Assembly (NCBI RefSeq): GCF_034009455.1
Contig: NZ_CP125380.1
Span: 1,839,001 to 1,903,000 of the forward strand
DNA length: 64,000 nt
Direction of reading: 5' to 3'
DNA from: Pseudomonas sp. P5_109
Lineage (GTDB): Bacteria > Pseudomonadota > Gammaproteobacteria > Pseudomonadales > Pseudomonadaceae
Below are positions 29,187 to 38,847 of the stretch, in pieces. How positions within the stretch are numbered: the stretch's first letter is position 1; each line of letters begins with the position of its first letter. Position numbers and translations under genes: made by a program. The notes beneath the pieces were generated by a model. It searched no databases. It was not told the DNA's origin and was given only the letters and a program-made list of their open reading frames with translations.

Positions 29187-29322
29187 TGTGGCGAGGGGGT
29201 TTGCCCCCGTTCGGCTGCGCAGCAGCCGTCATTCAGGACGATGCAGTGCGCCTGACATTATCCGAATGCAGGTTTTTCGGGGTCGCTTCGCAACCCAACG
29301 GGGGCAAGCCCCCTCGCCACAG
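29187..29322. repeat. Palindromic extragenic repeat, GAGGGGGTTTGCCCCC type
   Basis: Inverted copies at 29187-29212 and 29297-29322, with inner GCTGCGCAGCAGCC and GGTCGCTTCGCAACCC. This is the second copy of the family at 1-142. The rest of the 29098-29562 interval holds the sucD terminator and presumably the brnQ promoter, with no gene. Confidence 0.85.
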
Positions 29323-29562
29323 AGGTCCGTGTAGATAAATTTGATACGTAAACGCGACACGAAAATGTCGTAGATCGGAATGTTCGCCCTCTAACAGTGC
29401 GTTTCTGGTTCAAATTCGTTAGGCTACGCGCCATTTTTGCGTCCGCTGCCCACAAGGCGGCAACGCGCTAAAAGGGTTGGTTTTATACGGACCGACAGCA
29501 TTTCCCTCACCCATAGGGAAATCCCTCTCTAAATTCCGATTCAGTAGTGTGGTATTTCCTTA

Positions 29563-30876
29563 ATGAAAGTGTTGAAAGGCCAGGACATCCTGGCACTTGG
29601 TTTTATGACGTTTGCCCTGTTCGTCGGGGCTGGCAACATCATCTTCCCGCCTATCGTCGGTTTGCAGTCCGGGCCTAATGTCTGGATGGCGGCGCTGGGC
29701 TTCCTGGTCACCGCAGTCGGTCTGCCCGTGATCACCGTTGTAGCCCTGGCCAAGGTCGGTGGTGCAATGGATGCATTGAGCAGCCCGATCGGTAAAGTGG
29801 CAGGCGGCCTGTTGGCGGCGGCCTGCTATCTGGCCGTGGGGCCCCTGTTCGCGACGCCGCGTACCGCGACGGTTTCGTTCGAAGTGGGCCTGGCGCCGTT
29901 GACCGGTGAGAGCCCGCTGGCGCTGTTCCTGTACAGCTCGGTTTACTTCCTGCTGGTGTTTTTCATCTCGCTGTATCCGGGTCGTCTGCTGGATACCGTA
30001 GGGCGCTTCCTCGCGCCGCTGAAGATCATTGCCCTGGCCGCTCTCGGCATCGCCGCATTCGCCTTGCCGGCCGGTGACATTGGTCAAGCAACCCCTGAAT
30101 ACCTGGCGGCACCGTTTTCCCAGGGCTTCATCAATGGTTACCTGACCATGGATACCCTGGGCGCCCTGGTGTTCGGCATCGTCATCGTCAACGCCATCCG
30201 TTCCCGCGGCGTCGAGTCGCCAGCACTGATCACCCGCTATGCGATCATCGCCGGCCTGATTGCCGGTGTGGGCCTGGCACTGGTCTATGTCAGCCTGTTC
30301 CGTCTCGGTTCGGGCAGCCATGAAGTGGCCGCAGGCGCTACCAATGGCGCGGCGGTATTGCATGCTTACGTGCAGCACACCTTCGGTTCGCTGGGCAGCG
30401 GTTTCCTCGCCGTGCTGATTTCGCTGGCGTGCCTGGTGACCGCGGTCGGCCTGACCTGCGCCTGCGCCGAGTACTTCAGCCGAGTGCTGCCACTGTCCTA
30501 CAAGACGCTGGTGATCATCCTTGCGGCATTCTCCCTGCTGGTGTCCAACCTGGGCCTGACCAAGCTGATTGCGTTCTCGATCCCTGTACTGACCGCGATC
30601 TACCCGCCGTGCATCGCCTTGGTGGCCCTGAGCTTCTGCAAGGACTTCTGGCATGAACAGGGCCGCATCGTCGGCCCGGTCATGCTGGTGTCGTTCATCT
30701 TCGGCCTGATCGATGCCTTGAAGGGTGCCGGTCTGGCGGACTGGATGCCGACACAAATGGCGCACCTGCCGCTGAGCGAGCAGGGCCTGGCCTGGCTGGT
30801 GCCGTCGGTGATGACGCTGGTGGTTGCGGTTATCTGCGACCGTATGCTGGGCAAGCGCGAAGAAGCGCTGGCTTAA
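29563..30876 (+). CDS. brnQ: Branched-chain amino acid transporter, LIVCS family
   Basis: BrnQ (BraB in Pseudomonas) takes up leucine, isoleucine and valine with a cation. The 437-residue protein has 12 hydrophobic spans and family motifs [21 protein letters not shown] and [17 protein letters not shown]. Position after the suc genes matches PAO1 braB as I remember. No good ribosome site precedes the ATG (ATTTCCTTA), but the family begins at this point. A terminator follows. Confidence 0.95.
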   Translation: MKVLKGQDILALGFMTFALFVGAGNIIFPPIVGLQSGPNVWMAALGFLVTAVGLPVITVVALAKVGGAMDALSSPIGKVAGGLLAAACYLAVGPLFATPRTATVSFEVGLAPLTGESPLALFLYSSVYFLLVFFISLYPGRLLDTVGRFLAPLKIIALAALGIAAFALPAGDIGQATPEYLAAPFSQGFINGYLTMDTLGALVFGIVIVNAIRSRGVESPALITRYAIIAGLIAGVGLALVYVSLFRLGSGSHEVAAGATNGAAVLHAYVQHTFGSLGSGFLAVLISLACLVTAVGLTCACAEYFSRVLPLSYKTLVIILAAFSLLVSNLGLTKLIAFSIPVLTAIYPPCIALVALSFCKDFWHEQGRIVGPVMLVSFIFGLIDALKGAGLADWMPTQMAHLPLSEQGLAWLVPSVMTLVVAVICDRMLGKREEALA

Positions 30877-30918
30877 AGCTTTCGACCTGCCATAAGCGGG
30901 TCGGACAAGCAGAAACAG

Positions 30919-30955
30919 AAATGCCCCGTATCAATCGATACGGGGCATTTTTTTA
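30919..30955 (+). terminator. Terminator after brnQ
   Basis: AAATGCCCCGTATC pairs with GATACGGGGCATTT around AATC, followed by a T-run. Confidence 0.92.
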
Positions 30956-31012
30956 TGGGGTGGTGCGGTGTCTTTTCTTCTGCGCTAACGTCGAAAGACT
31001 GCGCAATCCCCT

Positions 31013-31112
31013 TGTAGGAGCGAGCTTGCTCGCGAAGAACTTGAGAGCACCGCGTTTATCCAGAAATCGCGCGCCATGGTTCACGGCCTTCGCGAGCAAG
31101 CTCGCTCCCACA
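31013..31112. repeat. REP doublet, GAGCGAGCTTGCTCGC variant
   Basis: Inverted copies at 31013-31038 and 31087-31112. The core is GAGCGAGCTTGCTCGC, one base different from the main family, in both arms. Confidence 0.85.
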
Positions 31113-31150
31113 GGATTCATGTACTCCGCAAATACATCACAAGGACCTGC

Positions 31151-31888
31151 ATGTCGTTCATCCAAGCCAACCTGATCCACATTCTTGCCGCTATCTGGTT
31201 CGTCATCTGCTGGGGCGGGTACACCCGCTATGCCACCTGGAAAGGCCGTGACACTGCGTGCCTGGCCAGCGTTCTGCACCTTTACCGCGAAGACTGGATG
31301 CGCCGCATGCTGTTGCGCGACAACCGCATCGCCGATGCCAGCGTGATCGGCAATCTGGAACGCAATGCCTCGTTCTTCGCCTCCAGTACATTGATTATCC
31401 TGGCCGGTATTCTCACGGTGCTCGGGGCGTCGGAGCGGGCGGTATCGTTGCTGGCGGATATCCCGATGGTGCAACAGGCCTCCCAGGGCATGTCGGAAAT
31501 CAAGTTGCTGTGCCTGGCGCTGGTGTTTGTCTATGCGTTCTTCACGTTCAGCTGGTGCATGCGCCAGTACAACTTTGCGGCGGTGTTGGTGGGTTCGGCG
31601 CCAATGGTCGGTGAGCGTCTTGTGTCGGAGCAAGAGCGCAAGGCGTTTGCTGCCCGCGCAGCCCGTGTCATCTCCATGGCCGCCAACCAGTTCAACTTCG
31701 GGCTGCGTTCCTACTATTTCGGCATGACCATGCTGGCCTGGTTTGTCAGCCCATGGTTATTCATGTTGATGAGTGCCGGCGTCGTATTTGTGTTGTACCG
31801 CCGCGAGTTTCATTCCGACGTTCTCGACGTGATGGTCTATACCCCTACAGAGGCGCCGTTGCCGGAGTCGATCAAAGAGGCTGCTTGA
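31151..31888 (+). CDS. DUF599 inner membrane protein
   Basis: The 245-residue protein starts MSFIQANLIHILAAIWFVIC after AAGGA. Four membrane segments lie at about residues 6-24, 78-98, 116-136 and 193-218, and the stretch MRRMLLRDNRIADASVIGNL is typical of DUF599. Function is unknown. Its stop codon overlaps the start of the MAPEG gene by one base, so the two form a coupled pair. Confidence 0.85.
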   Translation: MSFIQANLIHILAAIWFVICWGGYTRYATWKGRDTACLASVLHLYREDWMRRMLLRDNRIADASVIGNLERNASFFASSTLIILAGILTVLGASERAVSLLADIPMVQQASQGMSEIKLLCLALVFVYAFFTFSWCMRQYNFAAVLVGSAPMVGERLVSEQERKAFAARAARVISMAANQFNFGLRSYYFGMTMLAWFVSPWLFMLMSAGVVFVLYRREFHSDVLDVMVYTPTEAPLPESIKEAA

Positions 31889-32289
31889 TGAGTATTCCAT
31901 TCTGGTGCGTGTTTATCAGTGCGGTATTGATTTACCTGGCGCGCATGCCCGTGACCACCGCCATGAAAGAGTTGGGCGGCTACGATAACCACTTGCCGCG
32001 CCAACAGCAGACGCAACTCACGGGCCTGGGTGCCCGGGCTCTGGCGGCGCATCAGAATAGTTTCGAAGCATTCATCCTGTTTGCGGTGGGTGTGTTGATG
32101 GCGCACACCACGCAGACGGCCGGTTGGCTCATCGATTTGCTCGCGATCATCTTTGTGATCTCGCGGATCATTTATCTGTTGTGTTACTGGAAAGACTTGA
32201 CCTGGCAACGCAGCCTGGTTTGGCTGGTGGGATTTATCTGTTCGCTGTTGCTGATGATTAGTCCGACTTTTAGAACGATTTTGCTCTAA
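31888..32289 (+). CDS. MAPEG family membrane protein
   Basis: The 133-residue protein has four hydrophobic segments and the MAPEG-like GLGARALAAHQNSFEAFILFAVGV region. Bacterial members related to YecN are membrane proteins of uncertain enzymatic activity, so I infer only family membership. Its ATG overlaps the DUF599 stop codon (TGATG). A strong hairpin terminator follows. Confidence 0.88.
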   Translation: MSIPFWCVFISAVLIYLARMPVTTAMKELGGYDNHLPRQQQTQLTGLGARALAAHQNSFEAFILFAVGVLMAHTTQTAGWLIDLLAIIFVISRIIYLLCYWKDLTWQRSLVWLVGFICSLLLMISPTFRTILL

Positions 32290-32304
32290 CCGTTTTTTAA
32301 GGAC

Positions 32305-32337
32305 AAAAGAAAACCCGCACTTGGCGGGTTTTCTTTT
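32305..32337. terminator. Bidirectional terminator
   Basis: AAAAGAAAACCCGC pairs perfectly with GCGGGTTTTCTTTT. It lies between the MAPEG gene and the convergent small lipoprotein gene, with A/T tracts on both sides. Confidence 0.9.
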
Positions 32338-32355
32338 GCCACTCTAAAAACCGTA

Positions 32356-32619
32356 TTAGTTCTTAGGTGCTTCCGGAGCAGTTGGAGCGGCCGGTGCGGC
32401 CTCTTTTGCCGCTTCCGCGTTCGATTCAGCCTGATCTTTGGCGGCTTCGGCGTTTTCTTTCGCGGCGTCGTTCACTTTATCCTGAGCTTTGCTCATGTCT
32501 TGCTGAGCTTGCTCAGCATGTTTGGCAGCATCTTGAGCTTTGTCCTCGGATTTTTTATCGCAGGCAGCGAGACCGAGGGAAGCGGTCAACATCAAGGCAA
32601 TAGCTAAAGTCTTACGCAT
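32356..32619 (-). CDS. Small Ala/Lys-rich lipoprotein with a helical repeat region
   Basis: The 87-residue product starts MRKTLAIALMLTASLGLAAC, a lipoprotein signal with lipobox LAAC (Cys20). The mature part is a highly charged Ala/Lys/Glu/Asp/Gln helix with heptad-like spacing (AQDAAKHAEQAQQDMSKAQ and AKENAEAAKDQAESNAEAAK), then a Pro/Ala tail. It looks like an Lpp-like or surface-anchored coiled coil but has no residue pattern tying it to a characterised protein. It is monocistronic and convergent with the MAPEG gene. The start excludes 17 upstream codons without a ribosome site. Confidence 0.82.
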   Translation of the reverse strand: MRKTLAIALMLTASLGLAACDKKSEDKAQDAAKHAEQAQQDMSKAQDKVNDAAKENAEAAKDQAESNAEAAKEAAPAAPTAPEAPKN

Positions 32620-32778
32620 GGGGTGTTTCTCCTGATGAAAAGCATCTACTGGCCTTAAGAACCCACGCATCAGGGTTAAGTTCCTTAATTCTTTCAGATA
32701 TATAAGTTTTATTCTAATGCGGAACTTTTACCCGATCCGCCAACGTACGGTATGGGTATAAACAAGAGTGTTTATCAA

Positions 32779-33255
32779 ATGGCTGAAAACCCCATTTTTG
32801 AGCGTGCGACGCGCTTTCTGTCGGCGCTGCGACATTGTCAGGTACTTGGACTAAGCGTTCACAGCGCCAGCAGCGAAGGACTGACGGTCGTGCTGCCGTA
32901 TAGCCCGCAGATCGTCGGCAATCCCGAAACCGGCGTGATTCATGGCGGGGCGCTGACCTCGCTGATGGACACCGCCTGTGGCATGGCGACGCTCTGCGTA
33001 CTCCCTGAGTTTGAAGTCTGCCCGACCCTCGACCTGCGCATCGACTACATGCACGCCGCCGAGCCACATAAGGATGTCTATGGTTTTGCCCAGTGCTATC
33101 GGGTCACCACCGACGTGATTTTTGCCCGTGGCTTCGCCTATCAGGACGACCCCGGGCAACCCATTGCCCATGTCATGGGCACTTTCATGCGCATGGGCAA
33201 GGGCATCAAAGGCACCAAGGGCTTTGGTGGGGTGGTAGCCGGAGGGGCGCAATGA
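32779..33255 (+). CDS. PaaI-type hotdog thioesterase (first of two)
   Basis: The 158-residue protein has the PaaI-family signature NPETGVIHGGALTSLMDTACG, with the HGG turn and the catalytic aspartate of LMDTA. It should hydrolyse acyl- or aryl-CoA thioesters; the substrate is unknown. Start at MAENPIFERA (32779); a nine-codon extension to 32752 has no ribosome site. It overlaps the next thioesterase gene by four bases. Confidence 0.9.
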   Translation: MAENPIFERATRFLSALRHCQVLGLSVHSASSEGLTVVLPYSPQIVGNPETGVIHGGALTSLMDTACGMATLCVLPEFEVCPTLDLRIDYMHAAEPHKDVYGFAQCYRVTTDVIFARGFAYQDDPGQPIAHVMGTFMRMGKGIKGTKGFGGVVAGGAQ

Positions 33256-33704
33256 GCGAGTCTTTGAAGGACCAACTGCAAAAGGCCCACGAGCAGGGCG
33301 ATTACGCCTCGCTGCTGGATTTGATTCCCTATGCCCGGCTGATCGGCGTCGAATGTTCACGGGTGGGAGATGAGTTGCTGTTCAAGCTGCCAGCGAACAA
33401 GGACAACATTGGAAACCCTTTGTTACCGGCTATTCATGGCGGTGTGATCGCCGGTTTCATGGAATTGGCCGCCGCGTTGCACCTGTTGGTGTTTACCGGG
33501 TCGCCCGGGGTGCCGAAGATTATCGACTTCTCTCTGGACTACCTGCGTGCCGGGCAGTTTCGCGATACCTGGGCCCGATGCCAGGTCTGGCGCCAGGGTC
33601 GCCGGGTCGCCAACGTGGCGATTACCGCCTGGCAAAGCACCGAAGCCGAGCCCATTGCCACTGCCCGTGCCCATTTCAAACTCGAAGAGCCCTTGAAATC
33701 CTGA
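33252..33704 (+). CDS. PaaI-type hotdog thioesterase (second of two)
   Basis: The 150-residue protein is a diverged paralogue of its neighbour: NPLLPAIHGGVIAGFMELAAAL keeps the HGG turn, but glutamate replaces the aspartate at the catalytic helix. The ATGA overlap with the first gene couples their translation, so a heteromeric hotdog enzyme is possible. It precedes htpG by 82 bp. Confidence 0.9.
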   Translation: MSESLKDQLQKAHEQGDYASLLDLIPYARLIGVECSRVGDELLFKLPANKDNIGNPLLPAIHGGVIAGFMELAAALHLLVFTGSPGVPKIIDFSLDYLRAGQFRDTWARCQVWRQGRRVANVAITAWQSTEAEPIATARAHFKLEEPLKS

Positions 33705-33786
33705 ACTCAGCCCCAAACTCAGATGACAACCCGCCGCCGACCGCTCAAGGTCACGGCCAATGCCATCTGATTGGAGTTTGATGACC

Positions 33787-35691
33787 ATGAGTGTGGAAAC
33801 TCAAAAGGAAACCCTGGGCTTCCAGACCGAGGTGAAGCAACTGCTGCACCTCATGATCCATTCGCTGTATTCCAACAAGGAAATTTTCCTTCGCGAATTG
33901 ATCTCGAACGCCTCTGACGCTGTCGACAAGTTACGTTTCGAAGCCCTGGCCAAGCCAGAGCTGCTGGAAGGTGGCGCCGAACTGAAAATCCGCGTGAGCT
34001 TCGACAAGGACGCTAAAACCGTCACCCTCGAAGACAACGGTATCGGCATGAGCCGCGAAGACGCGATCACCCACCTGGGTACCATCGCCAAGTCCGGCAC
34101 CGCCGATTTCATGAAACACCTGAGCGGCGACCAGAAGAAAGACTCGCACCTGATCGGCCAGTTCGGTGTCGGTTTCTACTCCGCGTTCATCGTCGCCGAT
34201 AAAGTCGACGTGTACAGCCGTCGTGCCGGCGCCTCAGCCAGCGAAGGCGTGCACTGGTCGTCCAAGGGCGAAGGTGATTTCGAAGTTGCGACCGTCGACA
34301 AGGCCGACCGCGGCACTCGCATCGTCCTGCACCTGAAATCCGGCGAAGACGAATTTGCCGATGGCTGGCGCCTGCGCAACATCATCAAGAAGTACTCCGA
34401 CCACATCGCCTTGCCGATCGAGCTGCCGAAAGAAGTGGCTGCTGCCGAAGGTGAAGAGAAGCCGGCCGTTGAGTGGGAAACCGTCAACCGCGCCAGCGCC
34501 CTGTGGACCCGTCCGCGTACCGAGATCAAGGACGAGGAATACCAGGAGTTCTACAAGCACATCGCTCACGATTTCGAAAACCCGCTGAGCTGGAGCCACA
34601 ACAAGGTCGAAGGCAAGCTCGAATACAGCTCGCTGCTGTACGTGCCGACCCGCGCTCCGTTCGACCTGTACCAGCGTGAAGCGCCGAAAGGCCTGAAGCT
34701 GTACGTACAGCGTGTGTTCGTCATGGATCAGGCCGAGTCCTTCCTGCCGCTGTACCTGCGCTTCATCAAAGGCGTGGTCGACTCCAATGACCTGTCGCTG
34801 AACGTGTCGCGGGAAATCCTGCAGAAAGACCCGATTATCGACTCGATGAAATCGGCGCTGACCAAGCGCGTTCTGGACATGCTGGAAAAACTGGCGAAGA
34901 ACGAGCCAGAGCAATACAAGGGCTTCTGGAAAAACTTCGGTCAGGTCATGAAAGAAGGCCCGGCAGAAGATTTCGCCAACAAGGAAAAAATCGCCGGTCT
35001 GCTGCGTTTCGCATCGACCAACGGCGACGATGGCGAGCAGGTTGTCGGCCTGACCGAGTACCTGACGCGCGCCAAGGAAGGTCAGGACAAGATCTACTAC
35101 CTGACCGGCGAAACCTACGCCCAAGTCAAAAACAGCCCGCACCTGGAAGTCTTCCGCAAGAAAGGCATCGAAGTGCTGCTGCTGACCGACCGCATCGACG
35201 AGTGGCTGATGAGCTACCTCAGCGATTTCGACGGCAAGAGCTTCGTCGACGTGGCGCGCGGTGACCTGGACCTGGGCAACCTGGACTCGGAAGAGGACAA
35301 GAAAGCCGCGGAAGAAGTCGCCAAGGCCAAAGAAGGTCTGGTCGAGCGTCTGAAGGCCGCGCTGGGCGAATCCGTTGCGGAAGTCCGGGTGTCCCATCGC
35401 CTGACCGATTCCCCGGCGATCCTGGCCATCGGCGAGCAGGACCTTGGCTTGCAGATGCGTCAGATCCTGGAAGCCAGCGGTCAGAAGGTTCCTGATTCGA
35501 AGCCGATCTTCGAATTCAACCCGGCTCACCCGCTGATCGAGAAGCTCGACAACGAGCAGAGCGACGAGCGCTTCGGCGACCTGTCGCACATCCTCTTCGA
35601 TCAGGCGGCCCTGGCGGCCGGTGACAGCTTGAAGGACCCGGCGGCCTATGTGCGCCGTCTGAACAAGCTGTTGATCGAGTTGTCGGCTTAA
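33787..35691 (+). CDS. htpG: Molecular chaperone HtpG (Hsp90)
   Basis: HtpG is the bacterial Hsp90 ATP-dependent chaperone. The 634-residue protein has the GHKL ATP-binding motifs: [38 protein letters not shown], and [17 protein letters not shown]. The start at [11 protein letters not shown] follows GGAG by ten bases; an ATG two codons earlier (33781) is closer to GGAG (four bases), so either could serve. Length equals the P. aeruginosa protein as I remember it. A terminator follows. Confidence 0.97.
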   Translation: MSVETQKETLGFQTEVKQLLHLMIHSLYSNKEIFLRELISNASDAVDKLRFEALAKPELLEGGAELKIRVSFDKDAKTVTLEDNGIGMSREDAITHLGTIAKSGTADFMKHLSGDQKKDSHLIGQFGVGFYSAFIVADKVDVYSRRAGASASEGVHWSSKGEGDFEVATVDKADRGTRIVLHLKSGEDEFADGWRLRNIIKKYSDHIALPIELPKEVAAAEGEEKPAVEWETVNRASALWTRPRTEIKDEEYQEFYKHIAHDFENPLSWSHNKVEGKLEYSSLLYVPTRAPFDLYQREAPKGLKLYVQRVFVMDQAESFLPLYLRFIKGVVDSNDLSLNVSREILQKDPIIDSMKSALTKRVLDMLEKLAKNEPEQYKGFWKNFGQVMKEGPAEDFANKEKIAGLLRFASTNGDDGEQVVGLTEYLTRAKEGQDKIYYLTGETYAQVKNSPHLEVFRKKGIEVLLLTDRIDEWLMSYLSDFDGKSFVDVARGDLDLGNLDSEEDKKAAEEVAKAKEGLVERLKAALGESVAEVRVSHRLTDSPAILAIGEQDLGLQMRQILEASGQKVPDSKPIFEFNPAHPLIEKLDNEQSDERFGDLSHILFDQAALAAGDSLKDPAAYVRRLNKLLIELSA

Positions 35692-35702
35692 CTGTGTTGT
35701 AG

Positions 35703-35730
35703 AAAAACCCGCTTCGGCGGGTTTTTTCAT
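35703..35730 (+). terminator. Terminator after htpG
   Basis: AAAAACCCGC-TTCG-GCGGGTTTTTT, a stable UUCG tetraloop hairpin 11 bp after the htpG stop codon. Confidence 0.92.
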
Positions 35731-35758
35731 TCTGGTGTTTAAAAATCAGGAGTCAGAA

Positions 35759-36487
35759 ATGAGCCAAATCACTGTACGTTCCGTTGCCTATCAGATTGAT
35801 GGCCAGGCTTACGAAAGCCGTCTGGCCTTCGACGCCGACCATAAAGGCCCGCGTCCGGGTTTGTTGATGGCGCCGAACTGGATGGGCGTCAGCGCCGGTG
35901 CCGAGGAGATCGCCAAGTCCGTGGCAGCCAAAGGCTATGTGGTGCTGATCGCGGACCTTTATGGTCAAGCGGTTCGCCCGACGAACAATGACGAGGCGGG
36001 CGCGGCAATGATGCCGTTGAAGAATGACCGTGCGTTGCTGCGCAAGCGCATGCAGGTGGCATTCGAGCAGTTGCAGGGTCAGGGCGAGGCGGCAGTGGAT
36101 ACGTCGAAGCTGGCGACCTACGGTTTCTGCTTCGGCGGTTGCTGTGCCCTGGAGTTCTCCCGTACCGGCGCGCCAGTGAAGGCCGCGGTGTCGTTCCACG
36201 GCACGCTGGATACGCCGAACCCGGCTGATGCGAAAAACATCAAGGGTAAGGTGCTGGTACTGCACGGCGCTTCCGATCCACTGGTGCCGAAGGAGCAGTT
36301 GCCAGCGTTCGAGGATGAAATGAACGCGGCCGGTGTCGACTGGCAGTTGCTGAGTTACGGCGGTGCGTTCCACTCGTTCACCGACCCGCATGCGAATGTG
36401 CCGGGGATGATGATGTACGACGCCAAGGTCGCTGCCCGGGCATTCACGTCGATGCATAACCTGCTGGATGAAGTGTTCAAGGGTTGA
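35759..36487 (+). CDS. Dienelactone hydrolase family protein
   Basis: The 242-residue protein has the dienelactone hydrolase fold signature: the nucleophile cysteine in YGFCFGGCCALEF, an acid in LHGASDPLVPKEQ and the histidine in GGAFHSFTDP. Members hydrolyse lactones or esters; no aromatic-degradation genes are nearby, so the substrate is unknown. The start (MSQITVRSVAY) follows AGGAG. Placement after htpG matches PAO1 PA1597 as I remember. Confidence 0.9.
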   Translation: MSQITVRSVAYQIDGQAYESRLAFDADHKGPRPGLLMAPNWMGVSAGAEEIAKSVAAKGYVVLIADLYGQAVRPTNNDEAGAAMMPLKNDRALLRKRMQVAFEQLQGQGEAAVDTSKLATYGFCFGGCCALEFSRTGAPVKAAVSFHGTLDTPNPADAKNIKGKVLVLHGASDPLVPKEQLPAFEDEMNAAGVDWQLLSYGGAFHSFTDPHANVPGMMMYDAKVAARAFTSMHNLLDEVFKG

Positions 36488-36529
36488 TCTGGTGTCAGGC
36501 ATCGACTTTGCCGGTGCCTGAGCCGGTCT

Positions 36530-36597
36530 CTTCGCGAGCAAGCCCGCTCCCACATTTGATCGCGTTCCAATGTGGGAGCGGGCTTGCTCGCGAAGGC
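36530..36597. repeat. REP doublet (REPIN), short loop
   Basis: Inverted copies at 36530-36556 and 36570-36597 with a loop of only about 13 bases, related to the loops of the doublets at 57311 and 60315. Confidence 0.9.
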
Positions 36598-36619
36598 GGT
36601 TCCATAGGCAACCAAAACC

Positions 36620-37480
36620 TCAGGGCAATTCGATCCTCTCAACTTCCCCCGGCACCGTCGGCCAATCCCCGGCCGCCCAGCGCCGGCGTGCTTCATCAAT
36701 CGCCGCCGGATCGCTCGCGACAAAATTCCAGTTGATCCGCCGTGGTCCGTCCAGCGCAGCGCCGCCAAACAGCACGGCGTGACTGTCGCTTTCAGCAAAC
36801 AGAGTCATTTCTTCCCCGGCAGGCAGCACCACCAGCGAATGCGGCTGAAGCGGCTCGCCATCCAGTTGCACGTCACCGCTCAACACATACAGCGCCCGTT
36901 CTTCATGCTCGGTGGGGATGAGCAATGTCGTCGCCGTTTGCAGGTGCAGTTCCGCGTACAGCGTAGGAGACAGCACAGGTACTGGTGATTCCAGGCAAAA
37001 GCCTGACCCGGCGATCATGCGAATCTTCACCCCCAGGTTTTCGCTGACCGGCAAGGTGGCCGCTGGATGGTGGCTGTAATGCCCGGGACCTTGTTCTTTG
37101 TCCTTGGGCGATGCCAGCCAGATCTGCAAGCCGTGCATCGTGAAACCGCTTTCTTTCAGGGCCGCGGGCGTGCGTTCGACGTGGGCGATGGCGCTGCCGG
37201 CCGTCATCCAGCTGACGTCGCCAGTCCCGACCACTTGATCGGAGCCGAGGCTGTCCTTGTGCTGGATTTGCCCCTGGAACAGGTAGGTGAGGGTGGACAG
37301 GCCAATGTGTGGATGCTGGCGAATGTTCATACCCTTGCCCGGTGGGTAACGGGTTTCCAGCATGTGGTCGAAAAACACGAATGGCCCGACGCTGCGGCAC
37401 TTGGCGGATGGCAACGGGCGCAGAATCGGTTGGCCTTCGACATCTTCGGTGCGGGGGCGGATCACGAGCGGAGTGTTCAT
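36620..37480 (-). CDS. Pirin family protein
   Basis: The 286-residue protein is a bicupin of the pirin family. The metal-binding histidines and glutamate of the N-terminal cupin are visible in RQHPHIGLSTLTYLFQGQIQH and further on near IAHVERTP. Some bacterial pirins (YhhW type) oxidise quercetin; others are regulators, so the role here is open. It starts MNTPLVIRPRTEDVEG after GGAA and is followed by a REP doublet. Confidence 0.9.
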   Translation of the reverse strand: MNTPLVIRPRTEDVEGQPILRPLPSAKCRSVGPFVFFDHMLETRYPPGKGMNIRQHPHIGLSTLTYLFQGQIQHKDSLGSDQVVGTGDVSWMTAGSAIAHVERTPAALKESGFTMHGLQIWLASPKDKEQGPGHYSHHPAATLPVSENLGVKIRMIAGSGFCLESPVPVLSPTLYAELHLQTATTLLIPTEHEERALYVLSGDVQLDGEPLQPHSLVVLPAGEEMTLFAESDSHAVLFGGAALDGPRRINWNFVASDPAAIDEARRRWAAGDWPTVPGEVERIELP

Positions 37481-37542
37481 GGTGCGTTCCAGGCTGAGCG
37501 GGAGATGCGTTCGAGCATAACCCGCCTTTTCAGCCCGTGCCG

Positions 37543-37959
37543 CTATTGGCTGAACGGTCCTTCGGACAAATGCGTTTCGATGCTGACTTCAGACGTGGTC
37601 ATCAGCTTGTGGATCGGGCAACGATCGGCCACGCGGTGCAGTTCTTCGCGCTGGGCGTCGGTGAGTACGCCCTTGAGGGTCAGTTTGACGTGAAGCACGT
37701 ACTGGCCTTTCTGCTCCAGGCTGTTGTCGCGCTTGACCTCGACGCCGACTCCGGTCAACGGGATGTCTTTCTTCCTCGCATACATTTTCAGGGTCAGGGC
37801 TTTGCAGGCACCCAGCGCGGCATCGAAATAATCGTGAGGCTCCGGCGCCGAGCCTTCACCGCCGGCCGTGACGGGCGCGTCGGCGAAGAGTTCGTGTTCA
37901 TCGATTTGGACGCTGTGGCGCAAACCTTCGGCGGAGACAGTGTTGACGGTGACAGTCAT
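37543..37959 (-). CDS. OsmC/Ohr family protein
   Basis: The 138-residue protein belongs to the OsmC-like superfamily of thiol peroxidases. The two conserved cysteines are in LGACKALTLKMYARKK and ADRCPIHKLM, spaced as in OsmC-type proteins that reduce organic hydroperoxides. The short N-terminus resembles the YhfA-like group rather than classical Ohr. GAGG precedes the ATG. It is 62 bp upstream of the pirin gene on the same strand and may be co-transcribed. Confidence 0.88.
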   Translation of the reverse strand: MTVTVNTVSAEGLRHSVQIDEHELFADAPVTAGGEGSAPEPHDYFDAALGACKALTLKMYARKKDIPLTGVGVEVKRDNSLEQKGQYVLHVKLTLKGVLTDAQREELHRVADRCPIHKLMTTSEVSIETHLSEGPFSQ

Positions 37960-38054
37960 GGGAAACCTCGCAGGCAGCAGGAAAAGTCATTCGATCAAGA
38001 AAGACCTTGAAGGTATAGAGCATTACACCGCGCGTGCGTTCCGCATTCCTTCTG

Positions 38055-38090
38055 TAGGAGCTGCCGCAGGCTGCGATCTTTTGATCTTCA
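38055..38090 (+). repeat. Pseudomonas intergenic repeat GAGCTGCCGCAGGCTGCG
   Basis: TGTAGGAGCTGCCGCAGGCT followed by GCGATCTTTTGATC, a palindromic string I know as common between Pseudomonas genes. It is a fourth repeat type in this window and occurs once. Confidence 0.55.
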
Positions 38091-38173
38091 AAAAAAAGCC
38101 CCGCATTCGCGCAATGCTGTTCACTTAAGCATGGGGTTGTTAAAAACTGGATTGGGGGGATATCCATTGCTGC

Positions 38174-38759
38174 GGTAACGGCCACTTATGGTTTCGCCCT
38201 TACGGCGAGTCCCTTTTTCAAACGCCAAAAAGGAACCAAAAGGCTCTTGCCCCACCACTCGGTGCCTCGCCTAGGCTCGGCATGCCCTCTCTCCGGCATT
38301 GCTCCGTGGGTCGCCGCGATGGGCCATCCATGGCCCAGCGCGGCTAAACCGGCGTCCTGCCGGTTTACCCACTACGCAATGCCTGCGTTCGGCCATCGTG
38401 GTTTAATGGGGCGCCACGATCAAAAGCAAAGCGAGGCGGCCTGACAGCCGACCTGTTTCTAGTGAACACGTTTCCCTGTAGGAGCGAGCTTGCTCGCGAT
38501 GGTCGCCAACGATAAAGCGCCCTGTCTGGATGACTGCGTTGTCTGGAAGTCCATCGTCGGAACGCCGCCCGGAGCAGGCGCGCTCCTACAATTGGATCGC
38601 GCACAGACCTGCAATCAGGTCGGCTGTCAGGCCGCCTCGCTTTGGCTTTGGCTTTGGCTTTTTGATTTTCTTGCCCTATATCGAGAGGCCGAGTGGAGGT
38701 TCTGCGCAGGCTTTTCCAAGTGACTCGCTGTAAGAGCAAAACCATAGGTGGCCGTTACC
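38174..38759. repeat. Long non-coding element B with inverted ends
   Basis: The ends GGTAACGGCCACTTATGG (38174) and, on the other strand from 38759, GGTAACGGCCACCTATGG are inverted termini. They continue similar through TTTYGCYCTTACRGCGAGT. The first 240 bases align with the complement of the right end of element A (shared GGCATGCCCTC, CCATCCATGGCC). It also holds a single REP unit near 38475 and a (TTTGGC)n run near 38640. No gene is supported in 37960-38847. It borders the Hcp island on the left. Confidence 0.7.
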
Positions 38760-38847
38760 GCAGGAATGGATATACACCTAATCCAAATATCCACCTGGAG
38801 CCCTCCAACGTAAAGTGAACAGCATTACCGCATTCGCGGGGCTTCGT

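Noticed and set aside
38174..38759. Insertion sequence at the left edge of the Hcp island
   Set aside because: It has inverted ends but no transposase frame and no obvious target duplication, so it is listed as a non-coding repeat element.
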